From Planctomycetota bacterium (GTDB lineage Bacteria > Planctomycetota > UBA1135 > GCA-002748355): DNA of 64,000 bases. The stretch covers positions 33,125-97,124 of the forward strand of contig PDSF01000036.1 of the NCBI GenBank assembly GCA_002748355.1. The letters run 5' to 3'. Below are positions 35,806 to 44,504 of this stretch, in pieces. Numbering within the stretch: the first letter of the stretch is position 1; every line of letters starts with the position of its first letter. Below the pieces are notes generated by a model. The model searched no databases and had not been told where the DNA came from. It saw only the letters and a program-made list of their open reading frames with translations. The position numbers were made by a program, and so were the translations under genes.

Positions 35806-37946
35806 GGCTCGCGCGAGAGGGTCTCGTCCAATACCTCACGCCAGAACTCGCCTTCGTCGCTGCAGGGCTGCCAGCCAAGCAGCTCCTTGGCCTTGCTGCA
35901 GTCGAGCCAAGGGCGCAGGGCTCGCGATTTGAGGTCGCGATAGCTTGGCCATTCGTTGCCGGGCTTGCGGCAGACGAACTTGATACCCCACTTGCAGATC
36001 TCGCCGATTTGCATGCGCCAGAGCGGCTGGGCGTGGAAGACCAGCTTGCGTCCACTCGCCTCTCCCAGACGACGAACGTATTCCTGGGCGTTTGGTCGCA
36101 CGTCGCCGGCGAGGTTGAAGGTCTCGCCGATAGCGGCCTCCTTCTCCATCGAAAGCACCAGGGCCTTGGCGACATCTTGGGCGAGGACGAAGGGCAGTGG
36201 CGTGGTGCCGGGGCCCCAGCCCACACAGTGCCGATCGTTGGGCCAGAAGCCGGCGCCGGAGTGGTAGGGTCGACCGCGCCGCCCCAGCACCACGGCGGGG
36301 CGATGGATGACCAGCTTTAGGCCGCTTTCCTTGGCCACGTCCTGGAGGATCCGCTCGCTTTCGATTTTGGCCCGGGCATAGAGGCTGCGGCCGCGCGGCT
36401 GCGGGTCGCAGCCGTCGCTCTCGGTGACCCGACCCTCCTTGTCGCCGAGATAGACTCCGGCGATGGTGCTGGTGAAGACGAAGCGATCCACGCCCTCGTC
36501 GGCGGCAATGCGGGCCAGGCTTCGCGTGGCTTCGAGCCCGTGCTTCCGGGTCTCGTCCCAGGTATTGCCCATGGCGGTTGCGAGGTGGAAGACAGCCCGG
36601 CATCCACGGATTTGTTCGCGCAACTGGTCTTCGTCGTACAGGGTGCCATAGACGGGCAAAACGCCGTCGTCTCGCAGCCAGGGCGGCAGGAGCCCAGAGC
36701 GGCGCAGAAAGGCGCGCACCCGGTAGCCCGACCGTCGTAGCTCCTCGACAAGGTGCCCACCGATGAAGCCGTTCGAGCCAATGACCAGGACTTCGTCTCC
36801 CGGGGTCTGGGCGTAGGCGGCGCTTCGTTGCTCGAGGTCGAAGTGAGCATCCTCTTCGGGCTCAGGTAAGCCGCTGCTCTTCCAGATACTCTCGACCATT
36901 GCGACGACGTTGCGGCCGGCCTTAGCGTCTTCGCTGGGCTGGCGGCCTTCGGCCAGAGCGTCATGGAAGGAGAATACTCCCCCACGCATCGAAGCGTAGA
37001 AGGGGTCATTGCGCTTGCGCAGCTTGGCGAGCCCGAGCACGTAGTCCCAGAAGGCTTTCTTGCCGGCACGCCTGTGCGCCTTCGCCATACGCTTGTGGTT
37101 GCGCAGGCTGTCGAGGAAGTCCGGGCCCGGGGTCTTTTCGATGGCGGTGACGCCGCCGTGGACCAGGTCGCATTCTAGGGCGCCATCGGGTCCGAGGACG
37201 CGCAGCCGCGCTTCGAGATACTGCCGCCCAAAGCCCATGGCGACACTGGCGCTCCCGCGCTCGCAGCGGAGGTTCGCGTGCCAGCTCTTGTAGAAGCGGC
37301 GGCTATCCCAGAGCAGGACACCATCACCGCCACTTGCCCGAATCTCTTGCGCTGGGCCGAGCAGGGCGTGGACCAGGCTGAGAGGATGCACCGCGGCTTC
37401 GAAGAGCACGTGAGAGGGGTGGGCAAAGAGCCAGCCTTCAAACTGCTTTAATGCCAGCTGCCGCATCGGAACGTTGCTGATCGCGAGCACGTGTTCGGCC
37501 GGGCCGATTTCACCGGCCGCAAGCCGCTGTCGTAGCTCGAGGAAGGCGGGGTGCCCACACTGGCTGTGGTTGACTCCCAGTGGAACCTGGTGCTGCTCTG
37601 CCAGAGCGATGAGTTCGTCGGCTTCGCTGAGGCTGGTGGTGAAGGGCTTCTCGACGAGGGTGGCAATGCCGGCTTCGAGCAGCTCGCGGGTCACCTGGAG
37701 GTGCAGCTGCGGCGGCACAATGACGTGGGCAGCGTCGGGCTTGGCCTCGGCCAGCATCTCGGCGACGCTTGCGTAGCTATGGGGAATGCTGAAACGACGG
37801 GCCAGGGACTCGGCGTTTTGCTGATTCGGGTCGACGACAGCGGAGATCTCGACGTCACGGCGCTCGCGGAGAGGCAGGACGTGGTACTCGGAGATGTAAC
37901 CTGCGCCGACGATCGCGACGCTGCGTTTGCGCTCGGTGTTCTTCAT
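35802..37946 (-). CDS. Two-domain fusion: Gfo/Idh/MocA oxidoreductase plus NAD-dependent epimerase/dehydratase
   Basis: Protein of 714 residues from ATG 37946. The first half (residues 1 to about 345) is a Gfo/Idh/MocA oxidoreductase: AIVGAGYISEYHVLPL Rossmann motif, VEKPFTTSLSEAD and GVNHSQCGHPAFLEL. After a linker of about 35 residues the second half starts with VLVIGSNGFIGGHLVEEL near residue 389 and continues with TSTIAGVYLG and the SLYARAKIESERI Tyr-x-x-x-Lys motif of extended short-chain dehydrogenases. Each domain normally is a separate enzyme of nucleotide-sugar or inositol metabolism. The fusion and the coupled glycosyltransferase suggest stepwise modification of a sugar used locally. 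An assembly error is unlikely because the frame is open throughout. Confidence 0.88.
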   Translation of the reverse strand: MKNTERKRSVAIVGAGYISEYHVLPLRERRDVEISAVVDPNQQNAESLARRFSIPHSYASVAEMLAEAKPDAAHVIVPPQLHLQVTRELLEAGIATLVEKPFTTSLSEADELIALAEQHQVPLGVNHSQCGHPAFLELRQRLAAGEIGPAEHVLAISNVPMRQLALKQFEGWLFAHPSHVLFEAAVHPLSLVHALLGPAQEIRASGGDGVLLWDSRRFYKSWHANLRCERGSASVAMGFGRQYLEARLRVLGPDGALECDLVHGGVTAIEKTPGPDFLDSLRNHKRMAKAHRRAGKKAFWDYVLGLAKLRKRNDPFYASMRGGVFSFHDALAEGRQPSEDAKAGRNVVAMVESIWKSSGLPEPEEDAHFDLEQRSAAYAQTPGDEVLVIGSNGFIGGHLVEELRRSGYRVRAFLRRSGLLPPWLRDDGVLPVYGTLYDEDQLREQIRGCRAVFHLATAMGNTWDETRKHGLEATRSLARIAADEGVDRFVFTSTIAGVYLGDKEGRVTESDGCDPQPRGRSLYARAKIESERILQDVAKESGLKLVIHRPAVVLGRRGRPYHSGAGFWPNDRHCVGWGPGTTPLPFVLAQDVAKALVLSMEKEAAIGETFNLAGDVRPNAQEYVRRLGEASGRKLVFHAQPLWRMQIGEICKWGIKFVCRKPGNEWPSYRDLKSRALRPWLDCSKAKELLGWQPCSDEGEFWREVLDETLSREP

Positions 37947-38371
37947 GCCGGGGTTCTCATCGACCGATGTGGAGCGGATCCGAACGTGACTTGGGGTCCG
38001 TGCGAGAAACACACTATGGGAAGGATAGTTCGGAGCCATGCGCAGGGCTCCATGCAAGTTGCCTGGGAATATTCGGCGCTCGCGCAGGGGGGCTGCTTGG
38101 CTGGGATGCCCTGAAACCCCAGCCATCCGCTGCGGGCAGTGCTTGCGCTGTGTGACGCGGGATGTCTTTTGTGCTATTTCCCGGAACTGGAAAGCCTAGG
38201 GGGTCGGCGAATTCACCTGAGTTTTCGCTGCTAATGGATCGATGGATGGAAGGATGGAAGCCCCCTACATCTGCCTCTTGCGAGACTTCTTCCATGGCTT
38301 GCTAGCTATGAGGAACAAGCAAGTGTAAGCCTGGCGAATCCGGCTGTGACCTCTGAGCAAGTGAGCGCACC
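37947..38371. other. Intergenic leader of about 425 bp before the aminomutase operon
   Basis: The region lies between divergent genes and must hold both promoters. It contains a short GGATGG-rich simple stretch near 38237-38262. I checked it by eye for c-di-GMP, SAM, cobalamin and lysine riboswitch cores and recognised none. Its length leaves room for a 5' regulatory element upstream of kamA. Confidence 0.4.
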
Positions 38372-39871
38372 ATGTCCGAAAAATACGTTCCCACTGAGCG
38401 TGAGCTGGCCTTTCTCGCCACGATCGAAAATCCTAAGTATGACCGTCAACGGATTAATGGTCTGGCGCCTTTCCTGAAGGAGCGCGCCCCCGAGGACATG
38501 CGCCACTTCTACTCGAAGCAGGAGCTGGATGCCTTGCGGGCATTGAAGGGCACCGACCGTGATGTCGAGGCGCGCATGCCGGTGAAGATCACTCGGCATT
38601 ACTTCGATCTAGCGCTGCGCAGCAAGCCCATCCAAGCGATCGTTAAGGCCACACCCGCCGAGACCCAGAGTCTCGAAGGGGCCGAGGATCCCGGCCACCA
38701 GATGGACTTCAGCCCGGTCGAGGGGCTGCTGCACAAGTACGAGATGGGCCTTATGTATGTGGTGTCGACCTGTTCGGCCCACTGCCGCTTCTGCTACCGC
38801 GAAGAGCTGATCAGCCAGAAGGAAGTCGAGCGCCACGATGGCACCGTGGCCAAGAAGGGCTTGGCGCGGATTCCTGATGTCGTGAGCTACATCAAGCGCT
38901 TCAACGCCGAGGTCGAGGCGAACGGCGGCCGGCACCCCGAATCGGGACGCGAGAAGCTGCGGGAGATTCTGCTCTCGGGCGGCGACGCGATGGTGCTGTC
39001 GAACTCGAAGATCGGTGGCTGGTTGGCGGCCCTCGCCGAAACCGGCATCGAGGCGATCCGCATCGGCACCAAGGAGATGGCCTTCTATCCGAAGCGCTTC
39101 GATGACGCGTTCTTGAGCATGCTGGATCGCTGGCACGAGATCTATCCCGATGTCGGGCTGCGCTTGATGGTGCACTTCAACCACCCCGACGAGTTCCTGC
39201 TCAAGGACGAGAACTGGAACTACGTCCCGGACGAGCAGGGCATCCTCAAGTGGCATCCGGACACCAAGCGGGCGATGACTGGTTTGGTCAAGCGCGGGTG
39301 GATTTCGATCGAGAACCAGGCACCGATCATCAAGGACGTCAACGACGATGCGGACGCCCTGCGCATCCAGCAGCGGGCGCTCAAGCGCGTCGGCGTCAAC
39401 AACCACTACTTCTTCTGTGGTCGTGACATCGTCGCCTACCGGGCCTTCAACGTGCCGATTGAGACGGCCTGGCAGACGCTCAATGAGTCGCAGAAGGGAC
39501 TCTCCGGCGTCGAGACCCACGCCCGGCTTTCCATCACCCACTACAAGGGCAAGACCGAGGTCGCGGCGGTGACCAACGAGCCGTTGGCTGGGATCCCCGG
39601 CACCGAGAATGGCGTTGTGATCTTCAAGATCCTGCGCAATGCCCATTCGGCTCCCGACCGCGGCAAGGTCTGCATCGTGGGCCGTAATCCCGAGGCCATT
39701 TGGTTCGACGACTACGCCGACCGGGTGATCTACGACGAAGCGGGCTTGTTCGATTTTATGCGCTTCGTGGAGAAGGCCGGCGATGGGCTGGTCATCGACG
39801 AGAAGGCCGCCGAGGCACAGGGGGCCGAGGCGCATCCGAAGACTGATGAGGAGGCGGCCAAAACCGTCTGA
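38372..39871 (+). CDS. kamA: KamA-family radical-SAM amino acid 2,3-aminomutase
   Basis: Protein of 499 residues. The radical-SAM cluster is CSAHCRFCYRE with Cys134, Cys138 and Cys141, preceded by the LLHKYEMGLMYVVST segment and followed by ILLSGGDAMVLSN, the SAM-binding GGD motif. The PLP lysine is probably Lys394 in HYKGKTEV, aligning to the GGGGKTP motif of clostridial lysine 2,3-aminomutase. Around residues 349-352 the sequence is CGRD and around 387 SITH, so the two Asp that bind the lysine side chain in the clostridial enzyme do not line up by eye; the substrate may differ. It heads an operon with a CoA-transferase pair and an aminotransferase, the next ATG being 5 bp away. Confidence 0.88.
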   Translation: MSEKYVPTERELAFLATIENPKYDRQRINGLAPFLKERAPEDMRHFYSKQELDALRALKGTDRDVEARMPVKITRHYFDLALRSKPIQAIVKATPAETQSLEGAEDPGHQMDFSPVEGLLHKYEMGLMYVVSTCSAHCRFCYREELISQKEVERHDGTVAKKGLARIPDVVSYIKRFNAEVEANGGRHPESGREKLREILLSGGDAMVLSNSKIGGWLAALAETGIEAIRIGTKEMAFYPKRFDDAFLSMLDRWHEIYPDVGLRLMVHFNHPDEFLLKDENWNYVPDEQGILKWHPDTKRAMTGLVKRGWISIENQAPIIKDVNDDADALRIQQRALKRVGVNNHYFFCGRDIVAYRAFNVPIETAWQTLNESQKGLSGVETHARLSITHYKGKTEVAAVTNEPLAGIPGTENGVVIFKILRNAHSAPDRGKVCIVGRNPEAIWFDDYADRVIYDEAGLFDFMRFVEKAGDGLVIDEKAAEAQGAEAHPKTDEEAAKTV

Positions 39872-39876
39872 GAACG

Positions 39877-40587
39877 ATGATCGACAAGCAGGTCGCCAGC
39901 GTGTCGGAGGCGTTGGCCGATGTCTTCGATGGAGCCACTGTGATGATTGGTGGCTTCGGCGAGGTGGGGAGTCCGATCGAACTCATCCACGCCCTGGTCG
40001 AGCGTGGGACCAAGGACCTAGTCGCGGTCAACAACAACACCGGCAACGGCGAAGTTGGACTCGCGGCTCTGATCCGGAACCGGCAGGTCCGGAAGATGAT
40101 CTGCTCGTATCCCCGCTCCTCGCACTCCAAGGTCTTCCCCGAGCTGTATCGCGCCGGCGAGATCGAACTGGAGCTGGTGCCGCAGGGCACCCTGGCCGAG
40201 CGCATCCGCGCCGGCGGCGCGGGCATTCCTGCCTTCTACACCCCGACCAGTGTTGGGACTCCGCTCGCCGAAGGTAAGGAGGCCCGCGACTTCGATGGCC
40301 GCAGCTATGTGCTTGAGTATGGGCTGCGCGCCGACTTCGCTCTGATCAAGGCGGAGATCGCCGATCGCCACGGCAATCTCCTCTACAAGAAGACCGCCCG
40401 CAACTTCAGTCCGGTCATGTGCATGGCGGCGAAGACCACGATCGTTCAGGCGCGCCGGGTGGTGGAGCCGGGTGAGATCGATCCCGAGGCGGTGATTACT
40501 CCCGGGATCTTCGTCCATCGTGTGGTCGAGGTTCCCGATCCGGTGCTCGAGTCGGACCTCATAGCAGCAGGGAAGGTGTTCCCGTGA
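39877..40587 (+). CDS. 3-oxoacid CoA-transferase subunit A (PcaI/ScoA/AtoD type)
   Basis: Protein of 236 residues. The signature MIGGFGEVGSPIELIHAL lies near the N-terminus, followed by VAVNNNTGNGEVGLAAL, PQGTLAERIRAGGAGIPAFYTPT, GTPLAEGKE and a C-terminal PGIFVHRVVEV. This is the alpha subunit of family I CoA-transferases, which move CoA from succinyl-CoA or acetyl-CoA onto a 3-oxo acid. It starts 5 bp after kamA and overlaps subunit B by 4 bp. The product would be a beta-ketoacyl-CoA ready for thiolysis; the acid substrate is unknown. Confidence 0.93.
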   Translation: MIDKQVASVSEALADVFDGATVMIGGFGEVGSPIELIHALVERGTKDLVAVNNNTGNGEVGLAALIRNRQVRKMICSYPRSSHSKVFPELYRAGEIELELVPQGTLAERIRAGGAGIPAFYTPTSVGTPLAEGKEARDFDGRSYVLEYGLRADFALIKAEIADRHGNLLYKKTARNFSPVMCMAAKTTIVQARRVVEPGEIDPEAVITPGIFVHRVVEVPDPVLESDLIAAGKVFP

Positions 40588-41240
40588 GCGACAAGCCCAA
40601 GGCGAGCGTTGGCTGGACTCGGGAGCAGATGGCCGCACGTGCCGCCCAGGACATCCCCGACCACTCCTATGTCAATCTGGGGATCGGCATCCCCGAGCTG
40701 GTCGCGCGCTACGTTCCCGAGGGGCGCGAGTTCATCTATCACACCGAGAATGGTCTGCTCGGTATGGGGCCGCCGCCGGCGCCAGGCGAAGAGGATCCTG
40801 AACTCATCAACGCGGGCAAGAAGCACGTGACGATGCAGCCGGGTGCGGCCTTCTTCCACCACGCCGACAGCTTCGCGATGATCCGCGGCGGCCACCTCGA
40901 TGTCTGCGTGCTCGGTGCGCTGCAGGTCGCAGAGAACGGCGACCTCGCCAACTGGTCTACCGGCGAGCCGGGGGCGATCCCTGCCGTGGGGGGCGCTATG
41001 GACTTGGTCGCCGGCGTCAAGACCATCTTCGTGATCACGAGCCACGTGACCAAGCATGGCAAGCCCAAGCTGGTCGAGCGTTGCAGCTATCCGCTGACGG
41101 CGCTTGGGGTCGTGTCGCGCATTTACACGGACTTGGCGGTGATTGAGGTGAGCCCGCAGGGCTTCCGTCTCGTCGAGTCGGCACCTGGTATTCGTTTCGA
41201 GGAGATCAGCGCCAAGACAGGCGCGCAGCTCCACACTTAG
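40584..41240 (+). CDS. 3-oxoacid CoA-transferase subunit B (PcaJ/ScoB/AtoA type)
   Basis: Protein of 218 residues; GTG at 40584 overlaps the subunit A stop (GTGA). It carries VNLGIGIPELVARYVP, the catalytic Glu55 in HTENGLLGMGP, HHADSFAMIRGGHLDVCVLGALQV, the IPAVGGAMDLVAGVKTIFV region, and CSYPLTALGVVSRIYTDLAV. The pattern with PPPAPGEEDPELINAGK is very like PcaJ of the 3-oxoadipate pathway and the ScoB subunits. It forms a heteromer with the preceding product. Followed after 20 bp by the aminotransferase gene. Confidence 0.93.
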   Translation: MSDKPKASVGWTREQMAARAAQDIPDHSYVNLGIGIPELVARYVPEGREFIYHTENGLLGMGPPPAPGEEDPELINAGKKHVTMQPGAAFFHHADSFAMIRGGHLDVCVLGALQVAENGDLANWSTGEPGAIPAVGGAMDLVAGVKTIFVITSHVTKHGKPKLVERCSYPLTALGVVSRIYTDLAVIEVSPQGFRLVESAPGIRFEEISAKTGAQLHT

Positions 41241-41260
41241 CTCTGAGGGAGCAAAATCAG

Positions 41261-42574
41261 ATGAGTCGCAGCTCTGAGCTGTTCGAGCGGGCGAAGCGTG
41301 TTTTGGCCGGTGGCGTCAGCCGCAACACGCTCCTGCGCGAGCCCCATCCGCTCTACGCCAAGTCGGTGAACGGCTGTCGTGTCACCGACCTTGATGGCGT
41401 CGAACGGGTAGATTTCGCCAACAACATGGCGGCGCTGATCCACGGTCACGCCCACCCTGCCATCGTCGAGGCGGTGGCCGCTCAGCTCTCTCGCGGCAGC
41501 GCCTACACCATGGCGAGTGAGGTGGAGGTGGAGTTCGCCGAGCACATGGTCTCGCGTTTCCCGTGGCACGCGCGCATGCGCTTCGTCAACTCGGGAACCG
41601 AGGCGGTGATGACCGGGGTCAAGGCGGCGCGGGCCTTTACCGGGCGCCCACGCTTGGCGAAGGTCGAGGGCACCTACCACGGTTCCTACGACTACGCCGA
41701 GGTCAGTCAGGCTCCCGGCCCCGATCGCTGGGGTGAATACAACTTCCCCAACTCGGTGCCACTGGCGGCTGGCACGCCGCATGGGGTGCTTCGCGATACC
41801 ATCATCCTGCCCTTCAACCACCCGCGATGGGCGCGCGAGGTCTTGGATCAGCATCGCGAGGAGATCGCCTGTGTGCTGGTCGACCCGATGCCGCACCGCA
41901 CCGGGCTGGTTCCCGCCTCACAGGCCTTTTTGCAGGCACTGCGTGACTGGACCCGCGAGGACGGTGCTTTGCTGCTCTTCGACGAGGTGATCACCTTCCG
42001 CACCGAAGTCGGCGGCATGCAAGAGCGGCACCTGGTCAAGCCCGACCTGACGGCGATGGGCAAGATGATCGGTGGCGGCTTCCCTGTCGGTGCCGTGGCG
42101 GGCAGCGACAAGGTCATGCAGGTCTTCGCCCGCGAGGGGCAGAGTCCGCAGCTGCCGCACTCGGGGACCTTCTCCGGCAATCCGATCACGATGACTGCAG
42201 GTCTGACGGCGATGCGCATGTTCGACCGGGCAGCGGTCGAAAAGCTGAACAAGCTCGGCGACTACACCCGCATGCGCCTGAAGGAAGTCATTGCTGAGAC
42301 CGGTCTCCCGGCCAGTGTCACCGGGGCGGGTTCTGCCTTCCGCATCCATATGAAGGCCGAGCCGCCGAAGGACTATCGGCATGCCTGGCCGACGGAGCAG
42401 GAGAAGCAGGCGGAGCGCTTGTTCATCCGCAAGCTCTACGACAACGGCATCCTGATTGTAGGCACCGGTGCCGGCTTCCTCTCGACGCCGATGGGTGAGG
42501 AGGAAGTCGAGATCCTGGCCAGGGCCGTGGACGTGAGCCTGCGCGAGAGCTGGGCCGAAGTGCTTGCGGACTGA
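41261..42574 (+). CDS. HemL-like class III aminotransferase (possible beta-amino acid transaminase)
   Basis: Protein of 437 residues with GGGAG upstream of ATG. It has the glutamate-1-semialdehyde aminomutase-like layout: LFERAKRVLAGGVSRNT, FVNSGTEAVMTGVKAARAFTGR, EGTYHGSYDY, LLLFDEVITFR and TAMGKMIGGGFPVGAVAG, with PLP Lys268, then HSGTFSGNPITMTAGL. True HemL is tied to heme genes; this copy ends an operon with an aminomutase and a 3-oxoacid CoA-transferase. Known beta-amino acid transaminases belong to this HemL-like branch, so conversion of a beta-amino acid to a beta-keto acid is the best guess (inference). Confidence 0.85.
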   Translation: MSRSSELFERAKRVLAGGVSRNTLLREPHPLYAKSVNGCRVTDLDGVERVDFANNMAALIHGHAHPAIVEAVAAQLSRGSAYTMASEVEVEFAEHMVSRFPWHARMRFVNSGTEAVMTGVKAARAFTGRPRLAKVEGTYHGSYDYAEVSQAPGPDRWGEYNFPNSVPLAAGTPHGVLRDTIILPFNHPRWAREVLDQHREEIACVLVDPMPHRTGLVPASQAFLQALRDWTREDGALLLFDEVITFRTEVGGMQERHLVKPDLTAMGKMIGGGFPVGAVAGSDKVMQVFAREGQSPQLPHSGTFSGNPITMTAGLTAMRMFDRAAVEKLNKLGDYTRMRLKEVIAETGLPASVTGAGSAFRIHMKAEPPKDYRHAWPTEQEKQAERLFIRKLYDNGILIVGTGAGFLSTPMGEEEVEILARAVDVSLRESWAEVLAD

Positions 42575-42577
42575 GCG

Positions 42578-42604
42578 GAGCCGTCCTGGCCAGCGGGGCG
42601 GCTC
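42578..42604 (+). terminator. Weak hairpin after the aminomutase operon
   Basis: GAGCCG at 42578-42583 pairs with CGGCTC at 42599-42604 in the 47-bp gap before the next gene, followed by only TTCGCC. It may mark the operon end, but a proper U-run is lacking. Confidence 0.3.
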
Positions 42605-42621
42605 TTCGCCAGACTAGCGGC

Positions 42622-43581
42622 GTGCATCTCGACGGAGAGAAACTGCCGCCCCGGCTCACCAAGGTCGCTCGCCAGGAACTCGGGCTCTTGCGTGCCGAGT
42701 TCGCTCTGTACCTCGGCTATCTGCTGCTGCCGCTGACCTTTGCCCTCACCTGGGTTCTGGCCCAGGAATACGGCCTGATCAGCAGCTTCCGGGAGATTGC
42801 CCTGCTTGTCTTCGGCAGCTTCGTGGCGCCGCCGCTGCTCGCCCGGCTCTTGGTGCGACTCGATGCAGCGGACTTCGATGAGCGGATCGGGGCCCGCGGC
42901 GCCCTCTTGGCCTGGCTTACTCGGCCAGGGTGCTTAGCGGGCGAGTTCTTGCGCCGCGACCTTGAGCTATTGGCGCGGGGGACGAGTATTCCGGCAAGAC
43001 AGGGCAAGCGCCTGCACAAGCTGTTGACCCGCCTCCTGCTCTTCCTTCTGCTTTTCTTGCTCTTTTCACTCTTCCTGCCTGGGCATGCGCCCGGGGCCGG
43101 GCTGCTGCCTGGCGCTTCGCAGGGGAGGGAGAGTTCGGCCGGGGGCAGTGGTCGCAAAGGCGAGGGGGAGGCCCAGCGAGAGCAGGAGTCCGGGGGGGCG
43201 CCCGAGCAGGCCGCGGCGCAAAAGGAGAATCCTCTTGTAGAGCAGGTGCAGGGCAAGCCCGCGGCTACGCCTGGCGAGCACCAGCCGGAGCCGGCGATGC
43301 CGGAGCTGAGCTTCCGCGACCTCGTGGTCTTTCCCGACTTTCGCGAAGGAGATCGAAAGGCCCGTCGCGACACCGGTGAGATCCAGCGCTCGCCTCTGGC
43401 CCAGAGTGGCTCTCGGCAGCAGCAGAGCCGGAAGCGTTCTTTCCAGCAGCCCTCGGAGGCGCGGCAGCTTGCCCTGGAGTGGCAGCGACAGCGGGAGCGG
43501 GCGCTTCGCCGCGGCCAGCTCAAGAGCTGGGAGGGGCTTTGGCTGCGTCGCTATGGCGAGCTGCTGGAGGCGGGCAAGTGA
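42622..43581 (+). CDS. Membrane protein of a DUF58/VWA gene trio, unknown function
   Basis: Protein of 319 residues from GTG 42622. Two hydrophobic segments near residues 30-75 (LGYLLLPLTFALTWVLA and ALLVFGSFVAPPLLA) and a very Leu-rich one around 137-152 precede a long polar Gly/Glu/Gln-rich region. The C-terminus is charged and helical (ARQLALEWQRQRERALRRGQ). I do not recognise a family. Its stop overlaps the GTG of the DUF58 gene, so it belongs with the two following genes and may stand where a transglutaminase-like or BatA-type membrane partner usually lies. Confidence 0.7.
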   Translation: MHLDGEKLPPRLTKVARQELGLLRAEFALYLGYLLLPLTFALTWVLAQEYGLISSFREIALLVFGSFVAPPLLARLLVRLDAADFDERIGARGALLAWLTRPGCLAGEFLRRDLELLARGTSIPARQGKRLHKLLTRLLLFLLLFLLFSLFLPGHAPGAGLLPGASQGRESSAGGSGRKGEGEAQREQESGGAPEQAAAQKENPLVEQVQGKPAATPGEHQPEPAMPELSFRDLVVFPDFREGDRKARRDTGEIQRSPLAQSGSRQQQSRKRSFQQPSEARQLALEWQRQRERALRRGQLKSWEGLWLRRYGELLEAGK

Positions 43582-44504
43582 GTCCCTCGCAGCCGCGGCA
43601 AGGCCAGGACTTGGAGGCCGCTGCCACCGGGCGCGAACGCATGGCCGAGATCCTGCCAACCCTCCTGGAGCTTGGCTGCCAGCCGCCCTTCCTGAGCCTG
43701 GATGAGCTGGGGCGCTGGCGGGTGCCGAGTGAGTTCGGGGACTTCCGTGGGCACCAGGTCTATACGCCGGGCGACGACCTGCGCTTTCTTGACTGGCGGG
43801 TGTTGGCGCGGACCGGCGATCGCATGCTCAAGCGCTTCGATGGCGTCGAGCATCGCCGCCTCTTGCTCCACCTCGACTGTAGTGCCTCCTGTGGCACCCG
43901 TGCCGAAGGGCTCCGCGACCTGGTCTCGATCTGGCTGCTGCTTGCTTTGCAGGCCCTCGATTCGGCCGAGCTGGTTCTGCATGGCCCCGGAGAGCGGCTG
44001 CAGCGCTTTCGCTTCGAAGGGCCGGCCGACGCGGCGGCGGTGCGCAGCCTGGTGCAGTCGCTGCGTTTCGATGGGCAGCTCGACGCCGGCCGCGTGGCGG
44101 ATGCTCTCGCGCAGAGCAGTGGGGCGGTGCTGGTCTCGGACTTCATGCCGACCGAGTTTTGGCGCGAAGTCCTGACCCGTGCCGCAGGGCCGGGGAGGAG
44201 CATCCTCTGCGCCTTTCCTCGCGCCGGCATCGAGTGCACAGCCGGCGAAGAGCATGCTCTTCGCGGCTCTCTGCGCCTGGAGGATCCTGAAACGGGTCGC
44301 CGCTTGCGCGTCGACGCCAGCAAGCGCTTGCTGCAGGCCTTCGCCGCAGAGCAGCGGGCCTGGGAGCGGGAGATGGCCGCGCTCTGTCGCGAGTCGCGGC
44401 ACCTGTTCTGGGCGGCCGACCTGCCGCGGGCGGAGGCGCGTTTCCAGGTCGAGTCCTGGCTGCCCTTCTTGCTGCATCCGCAGCGGCAGAGGAGGGACGG
44501 GTGA
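43578..44504 (+). CDS. DUF58-domain protein
   Basis: Protein of 308 residues; GTG at 43578 overlaps the preceding stop. The DUF58 signature GDFRGHQVYTPGDDLRFLDWRVLARTGDRMLKRF is visible in parts near residues 55-90, followed by a VWA-like fold (RLLLHLDCSASCGT, SGAVLVSDFMP). DUF58 proteins are usually encoded beside a MoxR AAA+ ATPase and VWA membrane proteins and are thought to help maturation of envelope complexes. Here no MoxR gene is adjacent. Overlaps the next gene by 4 bp. Confidence 0.88.
   Translation: MSPSQPRQGQDLEAAATGRERMAEILPTLLELGCQPPFLSLDELGRWRVPSEFGDFRGHQVYTPGDDLRFLDWRVLARTGDRMLKRFDGVEHRRLLLHLDCSASCGTRAEGLRDLVSIWLLLALQALDSAELVLHGPGERLQRFRFEGPADAAAVRSLVQSLRFDGQLDAGRVADALAQSSGAVLVSDFMPTEFWREVLTRAAGPGRSILCAFPRAGIECTAGEEHALRGSLRLEDPETGRRLRVDASKRLLQAFAAEQRAWEREMAALCRESRHLFWAADLPRAEARFQVESWLPFLLHPQRQRRDG

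Noticed and set aside
38160..38260. GGAACTGGAAAGCCTAGGG stretch resembling part of a GEMM (c-di-GMP) riboswitch
   Set aside because: Only the GAAAGCC-like core matches; the upstream GGCAAACC segment and tetraloop receptor are not found.
41261..42574. Assignment of the aminotransferase as genuine heme-pathway HemL
   Set aside because: No heme genes nearby, and the operon with an aminomutase and CoA-transferase fits a catabolic role better; HemL identity is not excluded by sequence alone.
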